A DNA stretch of 64,000 nucleotides from Todiramphus chloris collaris (GCA_025345505.1 JANVCC010000062.1:13464100-13528099); one strand, 5' to 3'; shown: positions 1 through 24,200, counted from the stretch's first letter. The notes: generated by a model from the letters alone, not told the origin. Numbers and translations are program-made.

Positions 1-9499
<9,499 letters not shown>

Positions 9500-10640
9500 A
9501 TATTGAGTCGGAGCGTCTTTGTAACTGGCATATAGAAACAGATATTGGAATCTAAGCATTTGCGGATGAGAAGGCTCAATCAGGTTTTAGAACACTTCAT
9601 CTTTTGGAGCTTAAAATCTCTTGCTGCGTGTAACATCTGAGACCAGTAGCAGTATAAATCCTAGTCCAGGTAAAACTGCCACTTTCTATATTTTGGTGAC
9701 AAAGCCCTATTTTCAGTGTAATAATTTCAAAATGGACCACCTCAATTATGCAAATGAGTCTCCAGATTTTTTCAGAATTAAAGGGAGGTTTTCAATTCCA
9801 TATATACTATTCATGTATCAAGTACTGACTGCACTTCCTCATTTTAAAAATCTTTGAAGCTGTTTTCTGTGTAAGAGGGGAGGGTTGCCAAGAATGTCAA
9901 GCTGCAGAAACAACTCCTGTTCTAAAAAGATTGAATCTCTCTGGATGAGGGTTTCGTAAATAAATATCCTCCTAACTTACAGCTCTTCGGTGACACAGTG
10001 GAAAACTTCTTGATTCAAAAGTGTATGTATTATGTTGTCACGCACCCCCCTTTTTTCTTATCGTAGAAAGCAACACGCAAAACAATGGAGTACAAACTAC
10101 TTAAAACAATATGAAGGGTAAAGTTACACACCACCTTATCCATCTGTCGCTGTTCATCTTCTCAGACCCCGCTACAGGAAAATGAGTTAAAAGTCTTAAA
10201 GAAAATATTAAAAACCTTTCACATCTTCTGTAACTTAAACTTGCACAGTGGAGAAAGGGAATGACTTTTTTTCCAGTTGCTTGTTTTATAAACTGGACAG
10301 TATCCCAGGGGAAGTAGGTGTTTGAGTAATAATAGAGCCAGCTGCGTCATAAAGCACTGACACCTTGTCAGCAAAACCCTCCTCCTGCACTGCGATAGAG
10401 CCACGTTGAGCTGAAGAGCACACTTGCCTAAAAGCTTGTAACAACCTGATAGGCTCCCCAGCTTTGTTAAGGATTAAAGGAGGATGTCGCGGCTCATGTC
10501 ACAGCACAGGGCCTACCCTCAGTTTAGGGATTTTCTAAGCAACTGAAGAGGTGAGAGTTCCGTTTCCATGGGTACAGCAAAGCATACTTAGGGTCCAAGT
10601 GCTGCAGTGGAACCCTAAATAAAAGGGGTTTTACAAAACC
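9500..10640 (+). other. ABCE1: ABCE1 3' UTR with two candidate poly(A) signals
   Basis: Non-coding sequence after the stop codon. AATAAA occurs at 9959-9964, with a GT-rich stretch about 60-80 bp downstream (GTGTATGTATTATG, from about 10020). A second AATAAA lies at 10618-10623. Either could end the mRNA. The true end needs transcript data. Confidence 0.6.
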
Positions 10641-12619
10641 AAATCCATTACGTCAAAGATGCTAGAGATTCCCTTGTGTTGTCCTGATTATCTGAGAAGA
10701 AAACACAGGCGTTTCACTTGCAGCCAGCTAGTGAGCTTGCTTAATAATCCATCCTCTTTAGGTGCAAGGTTCACTTCAATTCAGTACTACTTTGTAACAT
10801 GTCAAGGTTATTTACTTTGTAACATGTCAATGAAGCATATTCTTGTTTCTCTAATTCAGGATTAAGATAATCTCCATTTTTTAAAATTAAGGATCATTTA
10901 GTAAATACAAAACTTACCCTTTGCTGGGACACACAGTACTTCCAACAACAAAGCTGTAGTTTATAGAAAGGTAACTGTTTGTCTTAGGTAGGGAAACTGA
11001 GACTGAACTGATCTCCCCCAGACTTACTGGCAGGTGTGAGAATCCTGACCAGCTCCTTGCTCTGTACTGTAACTGCTGGCACCCACCATCCTTCTGGGGA
11101 AAGATTAAGTTCTTATGAGATTAAGACCCCAGAAGTACTTTTGCCTGTTTTGAAAGTTTTTATCCTTACTACAGCCAAAAAATGAAGGTCAATTGAAAAC
11201 AAAACCCTTGTTAAAAATCACTTTCCATTTAAAGGTTCCTTGGGGAGAGAGAGGGAAAATTGCCTATAGTTAAGGTTTGACACAATTGTTACACAAGTAA
11301 GTATCACAGAAGTCTAAAAATAACTTCTGGCTATAGATCTTAAAAGTAAGGAATGGTGTTTTCTAGGCAACAGTTGCCTGTTCTGCCATCATTGGCATAT
11401 GAAAAATGTTATGAGAGAGAAAAGAAAGCTGGGCTCTGTTACTTACATCTTTGCTTCATAGGTTAGAGAAGGCAGAGGTTTGTCTTTTCATTTTTTAAGC
11501 CATTATGTATGTTAGTAACTTGGATACTTCATAAACTTGGCACTATCAAGTATTGTATACACTTTGTCTTGCTATATCTGACAACAGAGCTCCATCTCTA
11601 TTATGCCAACAGAGGTATTCCATGAAGTGCAGGTAATGAGCACAGCCTTACACCACCCACACCAAGTTTTTAGACAAAAACTTTCAAGCCGTAATTAACT
11701 TTTGTAGTTAAGTCGTGCAGATCAGTAGAAATCCCTTTGGACTCAAGTGCTGCATATGGAGTCCTAATTAGTGCAACGTAAGATGTGGTTTAGCCAATAC
11801 CTGAAGCTATATCAATTCATTATATGCTGAATATATAACATATGGACCTCTACTACCCAGTGGGATCCTCCTGTCTAAAACATCTCACCCCAAGTACAGG
11901 GTTTGGCCGATCAGTCTACAAGTTTTTCTGCAAAACCCAAGGAAAACATAACTTAATCAATGCTGAAGGTGAAGGAAATATCACGTCTGCACATTTTTGT
12001 CCTTAAGTGGCATAGACTGGTAAGGCCCAGCTTAAATACTTTTAAGTCAGTTTTTAAAAGTAAATTCTAAAAGCACAGCCCTCGCCGCCATGCCTTTGCT
12101 TTCCAGTTTCCCAAGAAGCCGCTGTAGAAAGCACACTTGCCTTTGTTCTTGCAACACAGCTGATGATGAAATGCCTGCCTAGTGATTATTTTGGCTACTG
12201 CTGGACAGATTTGAGCTACAACTGGAGTTAGGCTTTGGAACCTCCGAGGAAAGGTGATTTATGTCCTTCTAAGTAGCAGAGGTAAACAGAGGACCATAAT
12301 GGTATCAACTGTTAAATCCCTCCATGTTTCCCTACTTCTCAGTCTGAAAAACTGAAGATGGCCTCTTTGGAAATCCTGAATACATTTCTGAAAAATACTT
12401 AGATTAAAACAAACAAAACCAACCCACAGAACAGCCCCTACCACTACCATTTTGAGTAAGAACTAGAACTCCAACTTATATCCCCTTCTAGTTTGCAGCT
12501 TGCCTACATATTTACTATTTGTTTATAGTTCTGCTGCTGTCTACAAGTGGCTCTGTTAGAACAAACCCATAAATTTAATGGCATTGCAACAGTTTCAAAT
12601 AAGTAAATACAATTTAGAA
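10641..12619. other. Convergent intergenic gap between ABCE1 and OTUD4
   Basis: No recognisable gene, RNA or repeat. Short open frames here show no family resemblance. It separates the tail-to-tail 3' ends of the two genes. Confidence 0.6.
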
Positions 12620-14048
12620 GGAAAGTGAAAAGACAAACATTTATTTTAAGTAGGGTTTTATACATGGCATGCAGCAGAAAAGAAATTCTTCATCACAAGA
12701 ACTATCCGGCAAGTTTCCTGATCAGGGGCATACAACTGGGACACGAGTGAAAGGGCACCATCACCTACACTAGTATGTACAGAGATAGAAAAATATACAC
12801 AACAGGGAACTTTACAGAGCAACAGAGCCGAGTGAACACTGTGCGCGCTGCAGTCTCTGCGGCCGGGCAGCCACACATCCCAACCGCCAAGACAATAGGA
12901 ACACTGCAGAGATCATTACCAAGGGTCAGAAGAAACAGCATCAGAACTCTGACACAGTGTAAAAATATAAGGCAGAAGCCACTTTCTTCTGAAGTGTAGG
13001 GAAGAGCAGAGCACACCAAGACTCTCCATCTTGCTTTTAAAAAGTAGTTCCAGCAGGAGTCGTACATGCAAAACATCTATTTGCATCAACAGTGCAACAA
13101 CCAAAGAATACTGAACAGTAGCTCAATCATACAAACTTAGAAACAAAAACGTAACATGTATCTCTCCTCACAAAATACCTAGGATTTGTCAGTGCATTAG
13201 TGTTAAAGTGGCATTAAAAAAACTTCTGCTATTATAACAGATGCAGAATTATTTTGGAAATGCATAGCATCTACATTTTTATTGTCTTTGTAATTATTTA
13301 GTTGGCATAGGCACCATTCTAGTCACACCAGCATTAAGAATTCTTGGTGGAAACAGCCATTTCTTACCAAGTTACACACAGCTATTCTTGACTGCTTGTC
13401 TTGATTTCGATTTCAACAAATAAATGCTTTTTTAAAATTCAAAAATATACCCTATGAATATTAAAAGAATTATATACAACATACCAAAGACACAGGGTTA
13501 GCTGGCTGCCGTACGTGTAACACACTGAAGAGAAACATTCAAGTATGACAGATTTTTTCGTTTTGTTTTGTTTTGAGATGAAAGGCCTTTGGGTTGGAAG
13601 CGTATAGAAGACAACAGTGCAGTAGGCTGAGAATTCCTTTAGCTCAGTTCCGAACTAAGGCATTGTATGATAAAATATACATTTATATTTGGTGCAATGT
13701 TACCGTCAATTTTAGACTCTAGATCACGTCAAATGCTATAATTTATCACTCTAGTAAATGTACGTATCCATTTTCTATCACAAACTCAAACCTTTGTGGG
13801 GAAAGAAAAAAAATTAACAAACGCTAAACCTCTATTTTTTTCTTCTAATTTAACATGAGGAAAAAACACTAAGCCAAACAAACTCTATAGCCCCCCAAAA
13901 GCCATATGGTAGGAGTCCACATCCTCCTCGGCTTTACTCGACAAAAGTTAAAACGTATCCTTGAACTTTACTAAAAAGAACTATTAAGATTTTAATCTGC
14001 TACTTCAATTACTTTTTGCATTTTAAAGTTTTCAATTATCCATTCATT
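12620..14048 (-). other. OTUD4: OTUD4 3' UTR
   Basis: Sequence after the OTUD4 stop on the minus strand. A minus-strand AATAAA at 12640-12645 is followed by a T/GT-rich stretch, making it the best distal poly(A) site. Another AATAAA at 13278-13283 could give a shorter form. Short open frames here are not genes. Confidence 0.6.
12640..12645 (-). terminator. OTUD4: Candidate distal OTUD4 poly(A) signal
   Basis: AATAAA on the minus strand with TGTTTGTCTTTTC just downstream, about 1.4 kb after the stop codon. Confidence 0.5.
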
Positions 14049-15293
14049 CTATGTTTGATGCCCCCTCTGACTATCTCCCAGTGTTGCCCTTCTCCTGTCA
14101 TTCCTATACGGCCTCCCTCTAAAGTTTCGTTGATACTGGTGGCCATCATCTCTGCTTCTGCTGGGCGGTCCTTTCCAGGCTTCCTCGTTTCTTTGGAACT
14201 GGTATCCCCCCCTACTGGAATAACCCCACTCAAGTCTAGGCCTTCTGCCTCCTCCGTAAGTCTGGTTGTAAAACTGCTTGGATCTACCACTTCTCAGCAT
14301 ATCAGAAACTTCACTCTCATCTTCAGAGCTCTCTTCCCGGGTTCTCTGTGCCCTGCTTTCTCCCTGCAGATTACCAGCACCCTTGGAATCTCTACCTTTA
14401 TTATCGGCCTTCTCCTTACGACCAGAAACGCTATTTTTCAGTTCATTTTTTGGTGGTTCTGACAACAGCGGCAGAGGGTTGGGCACCGCTGTCTGCCTCT
14501 CAGTCCCTTGTATTTGTGCAGAACCATTTCGCTGCCCAGCTGGTTTTTGCTTAGCAGAAGCTGAAGGACAAGTCTGCTCCAGCTGAGGTGCCCTAGCTGA
14601 AGTTTCTTTCGGGGCACCGCTTTTACTGCTCGCACCAGCCGCAGGGAACGGAACGATGGTGGAGCTGCTGCTGCTGTTAGTCTTCTGAAGCTGCTCTGCA
14701 CAGTTTACTACAGGAACTGGAGGGCTGCATTCTTTAGCCACATAGATGGTTGCAGAGGTGCTACCTGTTGCCTCTTTGTCCTCAGGTGACATGACAACAT
14801 TAGGTCTTGCTATTGAATTTTCAATGAAACCCTGAACTGGGTACCCATACCAGAAGTGAGGAAAGAAAGGAGGAGTTATTGGAACGGCTCCTAGAAAGTG
14901 ATTGTGTCCAAAGGGCGGCTGCGGGAACACGTTTTTCCCTCTCAGGGACTCCTCATAGTTTGCGTGAAGAGCTTGCACTGGATTCTCTGTTTCTACACAG
15001 ACCTGTCCTTGACTTTCTGACACCTGAGCTGTAGGGATAATCGGAGGCAGTGATGGAGATCTACCATCAACCTGGGGAATTTGACCATTGGATCTGGCCT
15101 CACTCTGAACGGGAAAGTGCCTGTTTGCTCGTGCAGTTTCGTTTTCGTTCTGGGTCGGCGGAGCCTCCTGGAACCAGGGGTTGTGCGGATACACCGGAAG
15201 GGACACGTTTGGGTACATTCTACAAGCAGCTAAATAGGCCTGGTGCAGGGGGTACAAGTAAGAATGTGGTGCCCACATGGGACAGCTGTATGC
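14049..15293 (-). CDS. OTUD4: OTUD4 exon 21, residues 726-1139 and stop
   Basis: A 1245-nt terminal exon starting [20 protein letters not shown]. It encodes a Pro/aromatic-rich region ([14 protein letters not shown]), a low-complexity Ser-rich stretch, an acidic [14 protein letters not shown] motif and an Arg/Gly-rich tail ([25 protein letters not shown]) ending RGHQT. The tail is likely the RNA-binding/condensate part known for OTUD4. The middle differs most from human, which fits disordered sequence. Confidence 0.97.
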   Translation of the reverse strand, partial: AYSCPMWAPHSYLYPLHQAYLAACRMYPNVSLPVYPHNPWFQEAPPTQNENETARANRHFPVQSEARSNGQIPQVDGRSPSLPPIIPTAQVSESQGQVCVETENPVQALHANYEESLRGKNVFPQPPFGHNHFLGAVPITPPFFPHFWYGYPVQGFIENSIARPNVVMSPEDKEATGSTSATIYVAKECSPPVPVVNCAEQLQKTNSSSSSTIVPFPAAGASSKSGAPKETSARAPQLEQTCPSASAKQKPAGQRNGSAQIQGTERQTAVPNPLPLLSEPPKNELKNSVSGRKEKADNKGRDSKGAGNLQGESRAQRTREESSEDESEVSDMLRSGRSKQFYNQTYGGGRRPRLEWGYSSRGGYQFQRNEEAWKGPPSRSRDDGHQYQRNFRGRPYRNDRRRATLGDSQRGHQT

Positions 15294-18200
15294 CTGCAAG
15301 ACAGGGGAAGGAAAAAAAAAGCAATTGATCTTTCAAGTGTTCAGTCATACAGGTTGTTAACTATTTTGAAACATTAATTCCAAGAAGTAAATTTTATTTA
15401 CAGTGACTGCCCTAAATTCTAAGTATTTAAGACTCCAGGATGATGTTCTTATTTGTTGTTTTCCTTCCAAATGCAGCTGCAACCAGCAACAATTACCATC
15501 AGCAAGAAAACTTCGTGACAACTTCTTTAGAGCTCATTTAAACACATGATGCTATTAAGTCAAGCTTTAGCTATGCGCTTGAAGGCATACTGCAAGTTCT
15601 TTTTCCAGAATCACAATTACTAACCATTAATTTAACTTAACTATCTCACTTTTCAAAATTCTAAGGGATAACATTCCAAATAAGCCATCATACCATGGAC
15701 ATATTTTCACATAATAAAATAAGGCACAAACACCAAGACCCAAAGTTAGATTATTTCCCCAGGGACAATTTGTAAAGGCTGAAATCCACAGATAGACAGA
15801 CACAACCCACAGATCAGCTGTCTTACAAGCCCTTTCATAAAGCAGGGGGATAGCTTTCACTAGAACATACAATGGACTTTCCACCTACTGAGAGTCTCAG
15901 AATGGGAACAACACAATTTTCAGCAACCAACTTTTCTGTGCTGTTCAGTGAACACAAGCTACGTTCACAAAACTCAAGTTGTCCACTTCAGGTGCCAACC
16001 CCCTTCCCTCTCCTCTACTTGCACATTAACTAGCTAGCCACAGCAGCTTACAGTTATGTTGCTCAGAGTTAGCAGTCTACAAATGCAGACTTCGTGTTTG
16101 TGCTACAGCACAGAGCAACACTGTGGGATGTTTCTGTAATGCAGTGTGCCCGATACACGATTGCAGGCCATACACAACACCATGCAAGGCTGCTGGAGGC
16201 ACAAGACTGACTGTCTATAGCCCTTTAACCAGCAGATGGTGCTGAAGCACCAAAATGACAGATTATATCCTAAATAATACAAAGTACCAGTAAGCAGCGT
16301 CCCAAGTGTAAGCTTACAAAACAAATGCTGTTTAAATAGATTGCAGCCACACTTGCTAACGATTTAAGATCTTCTATTAGGCAAAGTCTTACATTAGGCA
16401 CACAGTTATCAAATCTAAATTGACTTGTTAAGCTGTGCTGAACATTGCCTCTTTCTATGCACAGAAATGGAAGAAAATCATTACTTATGGCTAAAGTCAC
16501 ATGGAACACCTTATCCAAAGCAGTGTGCCTAGCAGAAGGAGTAAAAGAAGGTAAAAAAAAAAAAAAAGCACATTTTTATACGCAGGAGGGAAAAACTAGG
16601 CAAACAACTCATCCTTACCAAAAAAAGGAAAATGTTGCCTTTTTGGATCAGCCTCCTCCCCAACTACACACACAGATTTGCACCACATAAGCACATCAAC
16701 TGCTATCGTAATTGCCTAGAAGGTTAAAATACTGCTGTCCTTAATCCGAGGAGGAAGGACAGGCGTGCAGGTTACTTAAGGGAAAGACAAAGGTATGCGT
16801 ACAGCAACGGCTCTGCCCTCACAGACAGTGTCTAAGGGCCTTTCCTCTTTTACTTTACACTGCTTCCAGAAGAATGCACCTCCAAACTCAAATGGTTTGT
16901 TTCCTTGTGGACTGGTAAAGCACAATCTGTTGACTGTGTAGCCACTGTTGGAATCCAAGAGCTCTCACTATCACTGTTGTGATAAATTTTATTTCTGTTC
17001 ATTTGAACCACCATGTTGGGATCCCAGTTAATAGGAGACAAAGTAAGAAAATATTTCAAAATTGAAGCTGAATTTGAAGGGTACAGCTATGGGAGCCAAA
17101 GTTCTGTACTCTTAAGTACTACCAAACACAAGCACATTTTATGACATAATGAACACAAAAACATAAATAAGTTTGAAGAGTTACCTTCACACCAAGATTG
17201 AAGAAAAATCTAAGAATATTCTTATCTAGAAAATAAAAAGAAAAACATCTATGAAGACCTAAAATACACTTCACCTAGTCCAAAAATTAGTTCCTGCTTA
17301 AAGTTCCTCTTCAGTAGAAAAACACTGGTATTAAGTTGCTGCCTGCATGTTTTTGATGATTTGGGGCCCTTTTTTGCCACAGCACGCTATCTAGAACACA
17401 ACTGCAGTTGACATTTCAGTTTTAACACTTTGTAAAACTGAAATTCTGGTTTTTACAGAAACAGTTCAGTAAACAAACCCCACCAATGCAGTGAGACACA
17501 GTACATTCTTTATGGGCATGCTCCTTATTTGTAGTATGCCAAAACCTGCATTTTCTTAGGCCAGTAAGGAAATGCTCAACAGCTTCCAAGATTTTGCTTA
17601 CAAGAGAAACCTGTTACTATAAAAGGGAAGCAGTCCTCCAAAGAAAATAGTTTACATTCACAAAACCCCAAGTTATGATGGGTCAAGCTATGAACCACAA
17701 CATCATCCTATCAAAATCTTCCAGTTAAAATAATCACAATGTTAGCAATGCACACTGAAGAATTACAGCTCTGATCAATACTCCCTCCCACACCTTAAGT
17801 CATGGAATGACAACAATTAGATCTTTGGTCCTGCTATGTTAATCTGTGTCAAAAGAAGTTGTCTTTATCTACATTTAATAAGAAAACCTGTTAGGAAAAA
17901 CAGTATAAAATCCAGACCCTCTTCTAGCTTCTCACCTTTAGGTAAGTCTTCCCCGGTATTGCACAAGGAGTAAGAGGGTGCAACAGCTCTTTCTCCCTTT
18001 TCACTGAAAGGAAATCCAGGGTATAGTGGATCCTGATAAGGATTCAGAGTCTGAGGCAAAGGCAGTAAAAGCTGGTTAACTGCTTGTAGCGACACTGGAA
18101 CTCCAGCAACTGGAGCAGATGTTACCTGAGCCTGTGATACAATAGAGTCAGGTCCTGTTGCTGGGGCTGGCATCAATGAAGAAGCAGGTATTTGAGCTGG

Positions 18201-21200
18201 AATACCTAAGGGTAAAAACATTTTATAGCTCTCAGCTATATACAATTACAAAAGAAAAAAATCACAGCAGGAAAGCAAGTTTCAAAAGATAGAAAAAAAG
18301 GTATTCAGGAGGACACAGGAGGAAAATCCTGAATCAGAAAGCTACAAACAGAAGCTTTGGCTAAATGTGGAGAACAGTTCTCAGAAAAAGCAGAACAAGT
18401 AAGCTTTCCATAAATAGCTAAACCTGTCGCAATTGTGGTCCAGTATGACAGGATTATTACCTTATCATGTGAACAGTATGCCAATTTGAAAGCCAGTTCT
18501 TCTACAGAAATGCAACAGTGGGAAAGAAAAATACATCACCAGGCCTAAGGAGCAGTACTGGATCTAAGCTAATTCCATGTATCAGAAGATACGCACAGCA
18601 CATATAAATCACTGTACTGACTTTGCAGCTCAAGTCCAGATGATCTCTTCAGTTCCAAATATACCAGACCCAAGCTGAGTCCTTCATGAATAAAGAAGCT
18701 TATTACATGGGACACAGAACACAAATGCATATCAAGCTTTGACATGCTGACAAAGTGTTCTACCTTAAACATATCCTCAAAATAAGCCCCCTCAAAGCTT
18801 AATACTATCCCATTGAGGAGAATAATGGAGAACTGACTATGCATCCATCCCCTACCTTCAAGTAGGGCATGAAGCAAACTATACATATGGGCAATCAGAT
18901 ATCTACTAGAAGTCTCACTAGCTTTCAGCAGTAAGAAACTACATTTCTGTAAATGCCTGCCTTTGGAATGGGAAGTTATATAAAACAGTGTCTCCTGGAG
19001 ACATCTTCAATTTAGCAAGACAGTTAAAATATTTTTCAGGGTTAGTAGTTTCTGATTTATCTTAGTATTTCTTCAAACCTGCTGGTCCGTAAGTTGTTGG
19101 CTCACTTGGCCAAGCTGGCACAATGGCTGGTACAGAAGGCACTGCTGGAGGTAAATGCACCTCAGAAAAGACAGGTGAGGGTGTTGGAGTTACACTTGGT
19201 AAGCACTCTGTCAGGGTCTATAAAAACAAAGAGATCACATGAAATTATTGTAAATCACCACTGTTGGTGAGCCCCAATGTGTCTGACTTGTACCAAAAAA
19301 GGCTTGATGACTGAGTATTATCCAGACTACCACCATCACCATAGCAAAATACCAACTAGTAACCTATCAGGCTGTATACATCATAGATGTGAGATACATC
19401 ACATCACTATGTCAATGACTCTGCACTGAGCTCTATTCAGAACGTACCTGTACCACAAATGAGCCATCAGGTTTATAACCACCTCGAAAAGCTTTAAATT
19501 TAAGCAAAAGAAAAGCCACCCTCACAAACAATTACCGATAACTTTGGAGAAACGTGAAAAAGCAAAGGTAAAGGACTTGAAGTGAAAAACATGGTTGTCT
19601 TTGCAGAAAGGTATGGAATAACCCCACTCTCAGAAGAGAAATTATATGCTTTTACTTTTCCATCAAGGGTTGTCCTTTTACATCTTTTATGGACACAAGA
19701 TTCGCAACTGTAAATACAAAATTTCAGCATTGTCACCATAGAAATGACTAAGTAATTAAAAGCCAGTATTATAATACATACGTGACTGCGATGAAGCTCC
19801 CCTTTGTCTGAAGTCTCCTGACTGGAAAACTTTGAAATCAAACAAACATTTCTTACTTGCTCAGCAAGAATCGGAGAATCTGTTTTGACTTGTTCCAAAG
19901 GAGATGAAGCTTTTGGATAACTCTCATCTTGACTATTCTTCTAAAGCAAAGTTAGAAACAACAGACTAGTCGAATATTAAGACTTGGTTTTCAAGGAGGC
20001 ATTCAAAGATATTAAACCACACTACATACAAAATGGGCTAAGCACCCAATCACTGTTATACTAGTGTAAGATTTTGCTCATTGAAAGGACAGCAAAGGTT
20101 AAAAGCCAACAAGAGGCCACGAATCTTCAGTAAACTTCAGAGGTCATTGTCTGTTAGCACAGTAGCTATTAGTAAACATCAAATCTTCTGTGGTCCCATT
20201 ATACTGGAAGTACAGACTGTACTAAGCAATTACAAATCCAGGTTTGTAAGTGCTCTTGCTAGCCCAGATAAGAGAACTCAAGATGGCAGAGAAAGACTAC
20301 AAGTATGGGTTACAGGGGCTGAGGAAAGCTGACAGCAATACAAGCTCCCAACTTTGGAAGTATTTCACTAAAAGCTGTAAAGCAGCAGAGCAGCAGCAAT
20401 CACAGCTCTAAAGGCAGCTATTGCTCTGCTTATCATGTATCAGAGAAGCAATAACATTAACAAAAAATTTTGGTCTTTTCTTTAAGATTACCTCAGATGA
20501 ATTTGGCTCAAGCTTCTGACTTAAGTGGATCTGCCTGGAATTTGACTCTGTAACACCAAGACATAACCTAGTAAATGAACCATTACACCATTTATGGCTA
20601 TCACAACTTAAGCCAGTTAAAGTTTTGTCTTTCCAAAGTTAAACCTTCAAAACAAAACCTGCCTCAGCATATATTACTTCAGAAAACAAACTTCAATTTT
20701 TACCAAAGATGAAAGCATCCTAAAATAAACAGTTGTTAGGGCAGTAACAGAGCAGCTACTTCAACACACATTTTCAAAGCTCTACAGGAGTTCTTTACTG
20801 ATGTTTGTCAGTCTCCTGAGGGAAGCAGAAAAGAAATATATCTATCTCTTTAAACAATTATCATTCATCCTAAATCCCTCCTAGAGAAAAAAAAAAGTTT
20901 GTACTTTGCTTAAAGTGTAAGTGCATTTCCATATTCAAGTGTTAAAATAACAGAAGCTTAAAGTCTTGTCTACTTTTGACTGAGTAAAAGTTCAGTTTAG
21001 GCTTAAATTGTTCAAAATATCTAGAAAGTTTTCAGACATGCAGGAAGTTTAATGTCTCAAGCACCAGCAAACTCTTGGTGGAGGAGATGATGTTGAAAGA
21101 CACATCATGGCAAAATCTTCATATAGTAAGATCTGTACAAGCTCCTCACATTCTAGCTTATATTCAGACCTAGTTACCACTGCTTGTCAATCAAATTCAT

Positions 21201-24200
21201 GCATGTAAGTTTAATACAAGCTGCTAGATATGTACTTTAAAAAAGTTTAGTATATGCACCATCACAACTAGAAAACAACATAAATTAAAACTGATTCTGA
21301 GAATTACTGACAATTCCTCAAGCACCAATAGCAATTTCTAAATACTCGGAAGGAAATACAGTTAATTCCCATCAGATTTTTAACCTAGTTTCAGAAGAGG
21401 CAATGCAGTCCAGTGTCATGAACAAAACAAAACTAACAAAAAAACCCCAAACACAGAGGAAGTTGTACATGCCATGCACTTCAACAAAACCTTCACTACA
21501 GAGCCTTCTCCACATGAACATTCTTTTTAGCATTACTGATGAATCAAGTTTTCAATGAAACAAGTTCTCAGATTTTTGGAGAATGAAAAATAGGTAACAT
21601 CAGTCCTTGTGAGACCATTCAAGAAGGAATTACATGTTTTAAGAAGGAGGGACACAAGAGCAATGCCTCTGCTGTTGCCAGAGATAAGGGAACAACAGAA
21701 AAAAAAACAAACAAAAAAACCCAAACAAACAAACCAACCAAAAACAAACAAACAAAAAAAAAACACCACAAACAACCAAACCAGGGAAGGTACAGCCGCC
21801 TTTTAAGAAGCTAAAGAGTTTGAATTGCATTTAGTCTTATTAAAAAACAACCTGTGGAAGAAGGCAAGCTCAAATTTCTTGTTTAGTTATGGCAAAGCTG
21901 AGAGGGCACCAAAAAAAAAAAAAAACCAAAAAAAGAAAGAAAACAATAACTACTATCAGTTGCTAAAGCAAAGATGTACTAACTACCCTACCATCTGACA
22001 GGTATAGCTTTCAGCTATTACTGCCATGTTCCACTTCCCCACAGAGGAGGAAAAGCTTGGAGTCAATGAAGAGAACCTAACGAGTGTTACAACAGATTGG
22101 AGGGATGGAGAAAAGCCACAAAAATGTTGACCACATGACATCTCTTTCTACTGTAGTAAGCAGGGGGGGTGTTAAACTCTTCTATACACCATCTTCTCTC
22201 TTTCTGTACTGTTGTATGATAGCTCTTGACCAGGCCACATTGACCACTTTTACCTGCTTTTCTCTTAGCTGACTCCAATAAGCACTGTTAATATTCCTCA
22301 CACTGGCACTTTCTGCCACACTCACTAGAATTCCAACAGATCTAGTTTACTGCAGCTCTGATAGTCTTGTCATTTCTCTTATTCCTCTTCCCATTTACTA
22401 CAAAAATCCCAGCAAGGAGCCTGCTCTCTTGGTTATATGCACAAAGCAGGAAAAATCTACTTTCTTTCCCTGCCACACCTTTGCTACCTGGAGCCTAGCT
22501 TAGTTTGCACTATTACTTAGGATAATTTTCCCTTCATTGCCTAAACAGATGCCCCATCTTGAATAAATTTTGAGGCTAGTAATAAAAACAAGCAAACAAA
22601 AAAGAAAAGCCTTGATTTAAACCCACTTATTTTTACCTTTATCCTTCTGCTCTTCCACCTCTGCTGTCCACTTGCTGTTTCTTCTCTCATTATTTGAGAA
22701 CTTTTTCTGGTTTAAGTTATCCCCAGTCTGTGTAGCAGCCTGACAGACTGACTGATTCTGAAGTTTAAAAAAGCAGAAATATGAATTTTTAAAAGAAGAC
22801 CAATGCCATCATCTGATATGATACTATTATAACTTCCTGACACATAGTATTTATCTCTGTGATAGGCAGAAAGGTGGGGTGTAGGGAAGCAATCTTGATT
22901 AATATCACTCAAATTCATCCATTCTTTCATTCAAAACTCAAATTTTGCAAAGCTTCCTTTAAAAGCATTCATGTCACTAGCTGACACAACAAACGAAACC
23001 TGCTTCACTCCAACAACACCCACTTTACAAAATACACCTTCCTTTGGCAGATGAGCAAATACAGCACCTTGTTGTTAACCACTGCACAGAGAAAGCGAGC
23101 AACCTCTGCCCGTTAGGCTTTGCTCTTAGTCTGTTCTTTGAAGCCCAGAAGAGTTGTACATTTCTTCTCAATTACATCTAAATAATTACCATCCCTTCCA
23201 CAAAATAAGAGATTTAAGGCCCGTCTTTCAGCTACTCATCCTTCCCAGCCTGGTTCTTGCTTCTGTTTGCCCTAGGATTTAGATCAAAAAAGCCTCACAT
23301 GTCTCTAGAATAAGCCTGTGTAGACAGCAGCTCTTTACCCACAGGATCTTCTTGCTCCCTGGATGTACTGAGACTTCAATCCACTTTCTTTAAAACTTCC
23401 ATCAGCAGAATAATCTCTCAAAATCTAACTACGCTCTTCCCTTAGACATAGACAAGTCCACTGAAGCCATCTCTGCTCCACATCCAAAAAAAGAGCAAGT
23501 CTGACAATGAATTTGCATTACTTATGACACAAGGCAAGTTTCCACACCAGCTAAAAAGGAATGTCACTTCCAAATAAAGCAGGTTTTATGTGAACCAAAT
23601 CAGAAGCAATCACCAAGTCACCTCATACCAATTCATGCACCACAGTGACATTGTACTGAGTTATTTCTCAGCTAAGTTAAACTGTACTTCAGAGATAGTT
23701 CTGTCCTCACCTTGAAGTTTGACCTCACCATACAAGAGGATGACAACATCTGAGAAAATGTAAGGAAGTGCAAAGCCTTCTAAAGACAGGAGGAACATGA
23801 GGATACCCACAGATTCACACATTTACCATATTCAGATGCCTAAAGAACTGTGTACAGTGGACATTAATTATTCCCAGGGTAAACTACTACGCACGTGTCT
23901 TATCTTTACTTCAAAAAGCATTGTAGATTGGCATATTTCTACGTAGAAAGTGTGAAGAAAATATCCTTAAGCTTTTACATTGTATGTAACACAAGGACAG
24001 CAAAACAGCAATTGCTAATTAAAGGTTCATGGACAAGTATGATAAATACACTGTTAATTACAGTGACAAAAAGCATACATTGGAAAGAGCAGGGAAAGCT
24101 TGTTCATCTCTCTGCTGGATCTCATATAGCGAACGAGACTCTTCTATAGCCTGTTTTTCCCTGCGTTCCTCTGGAGACAGGCCGAAGTAGTTACAATCTC

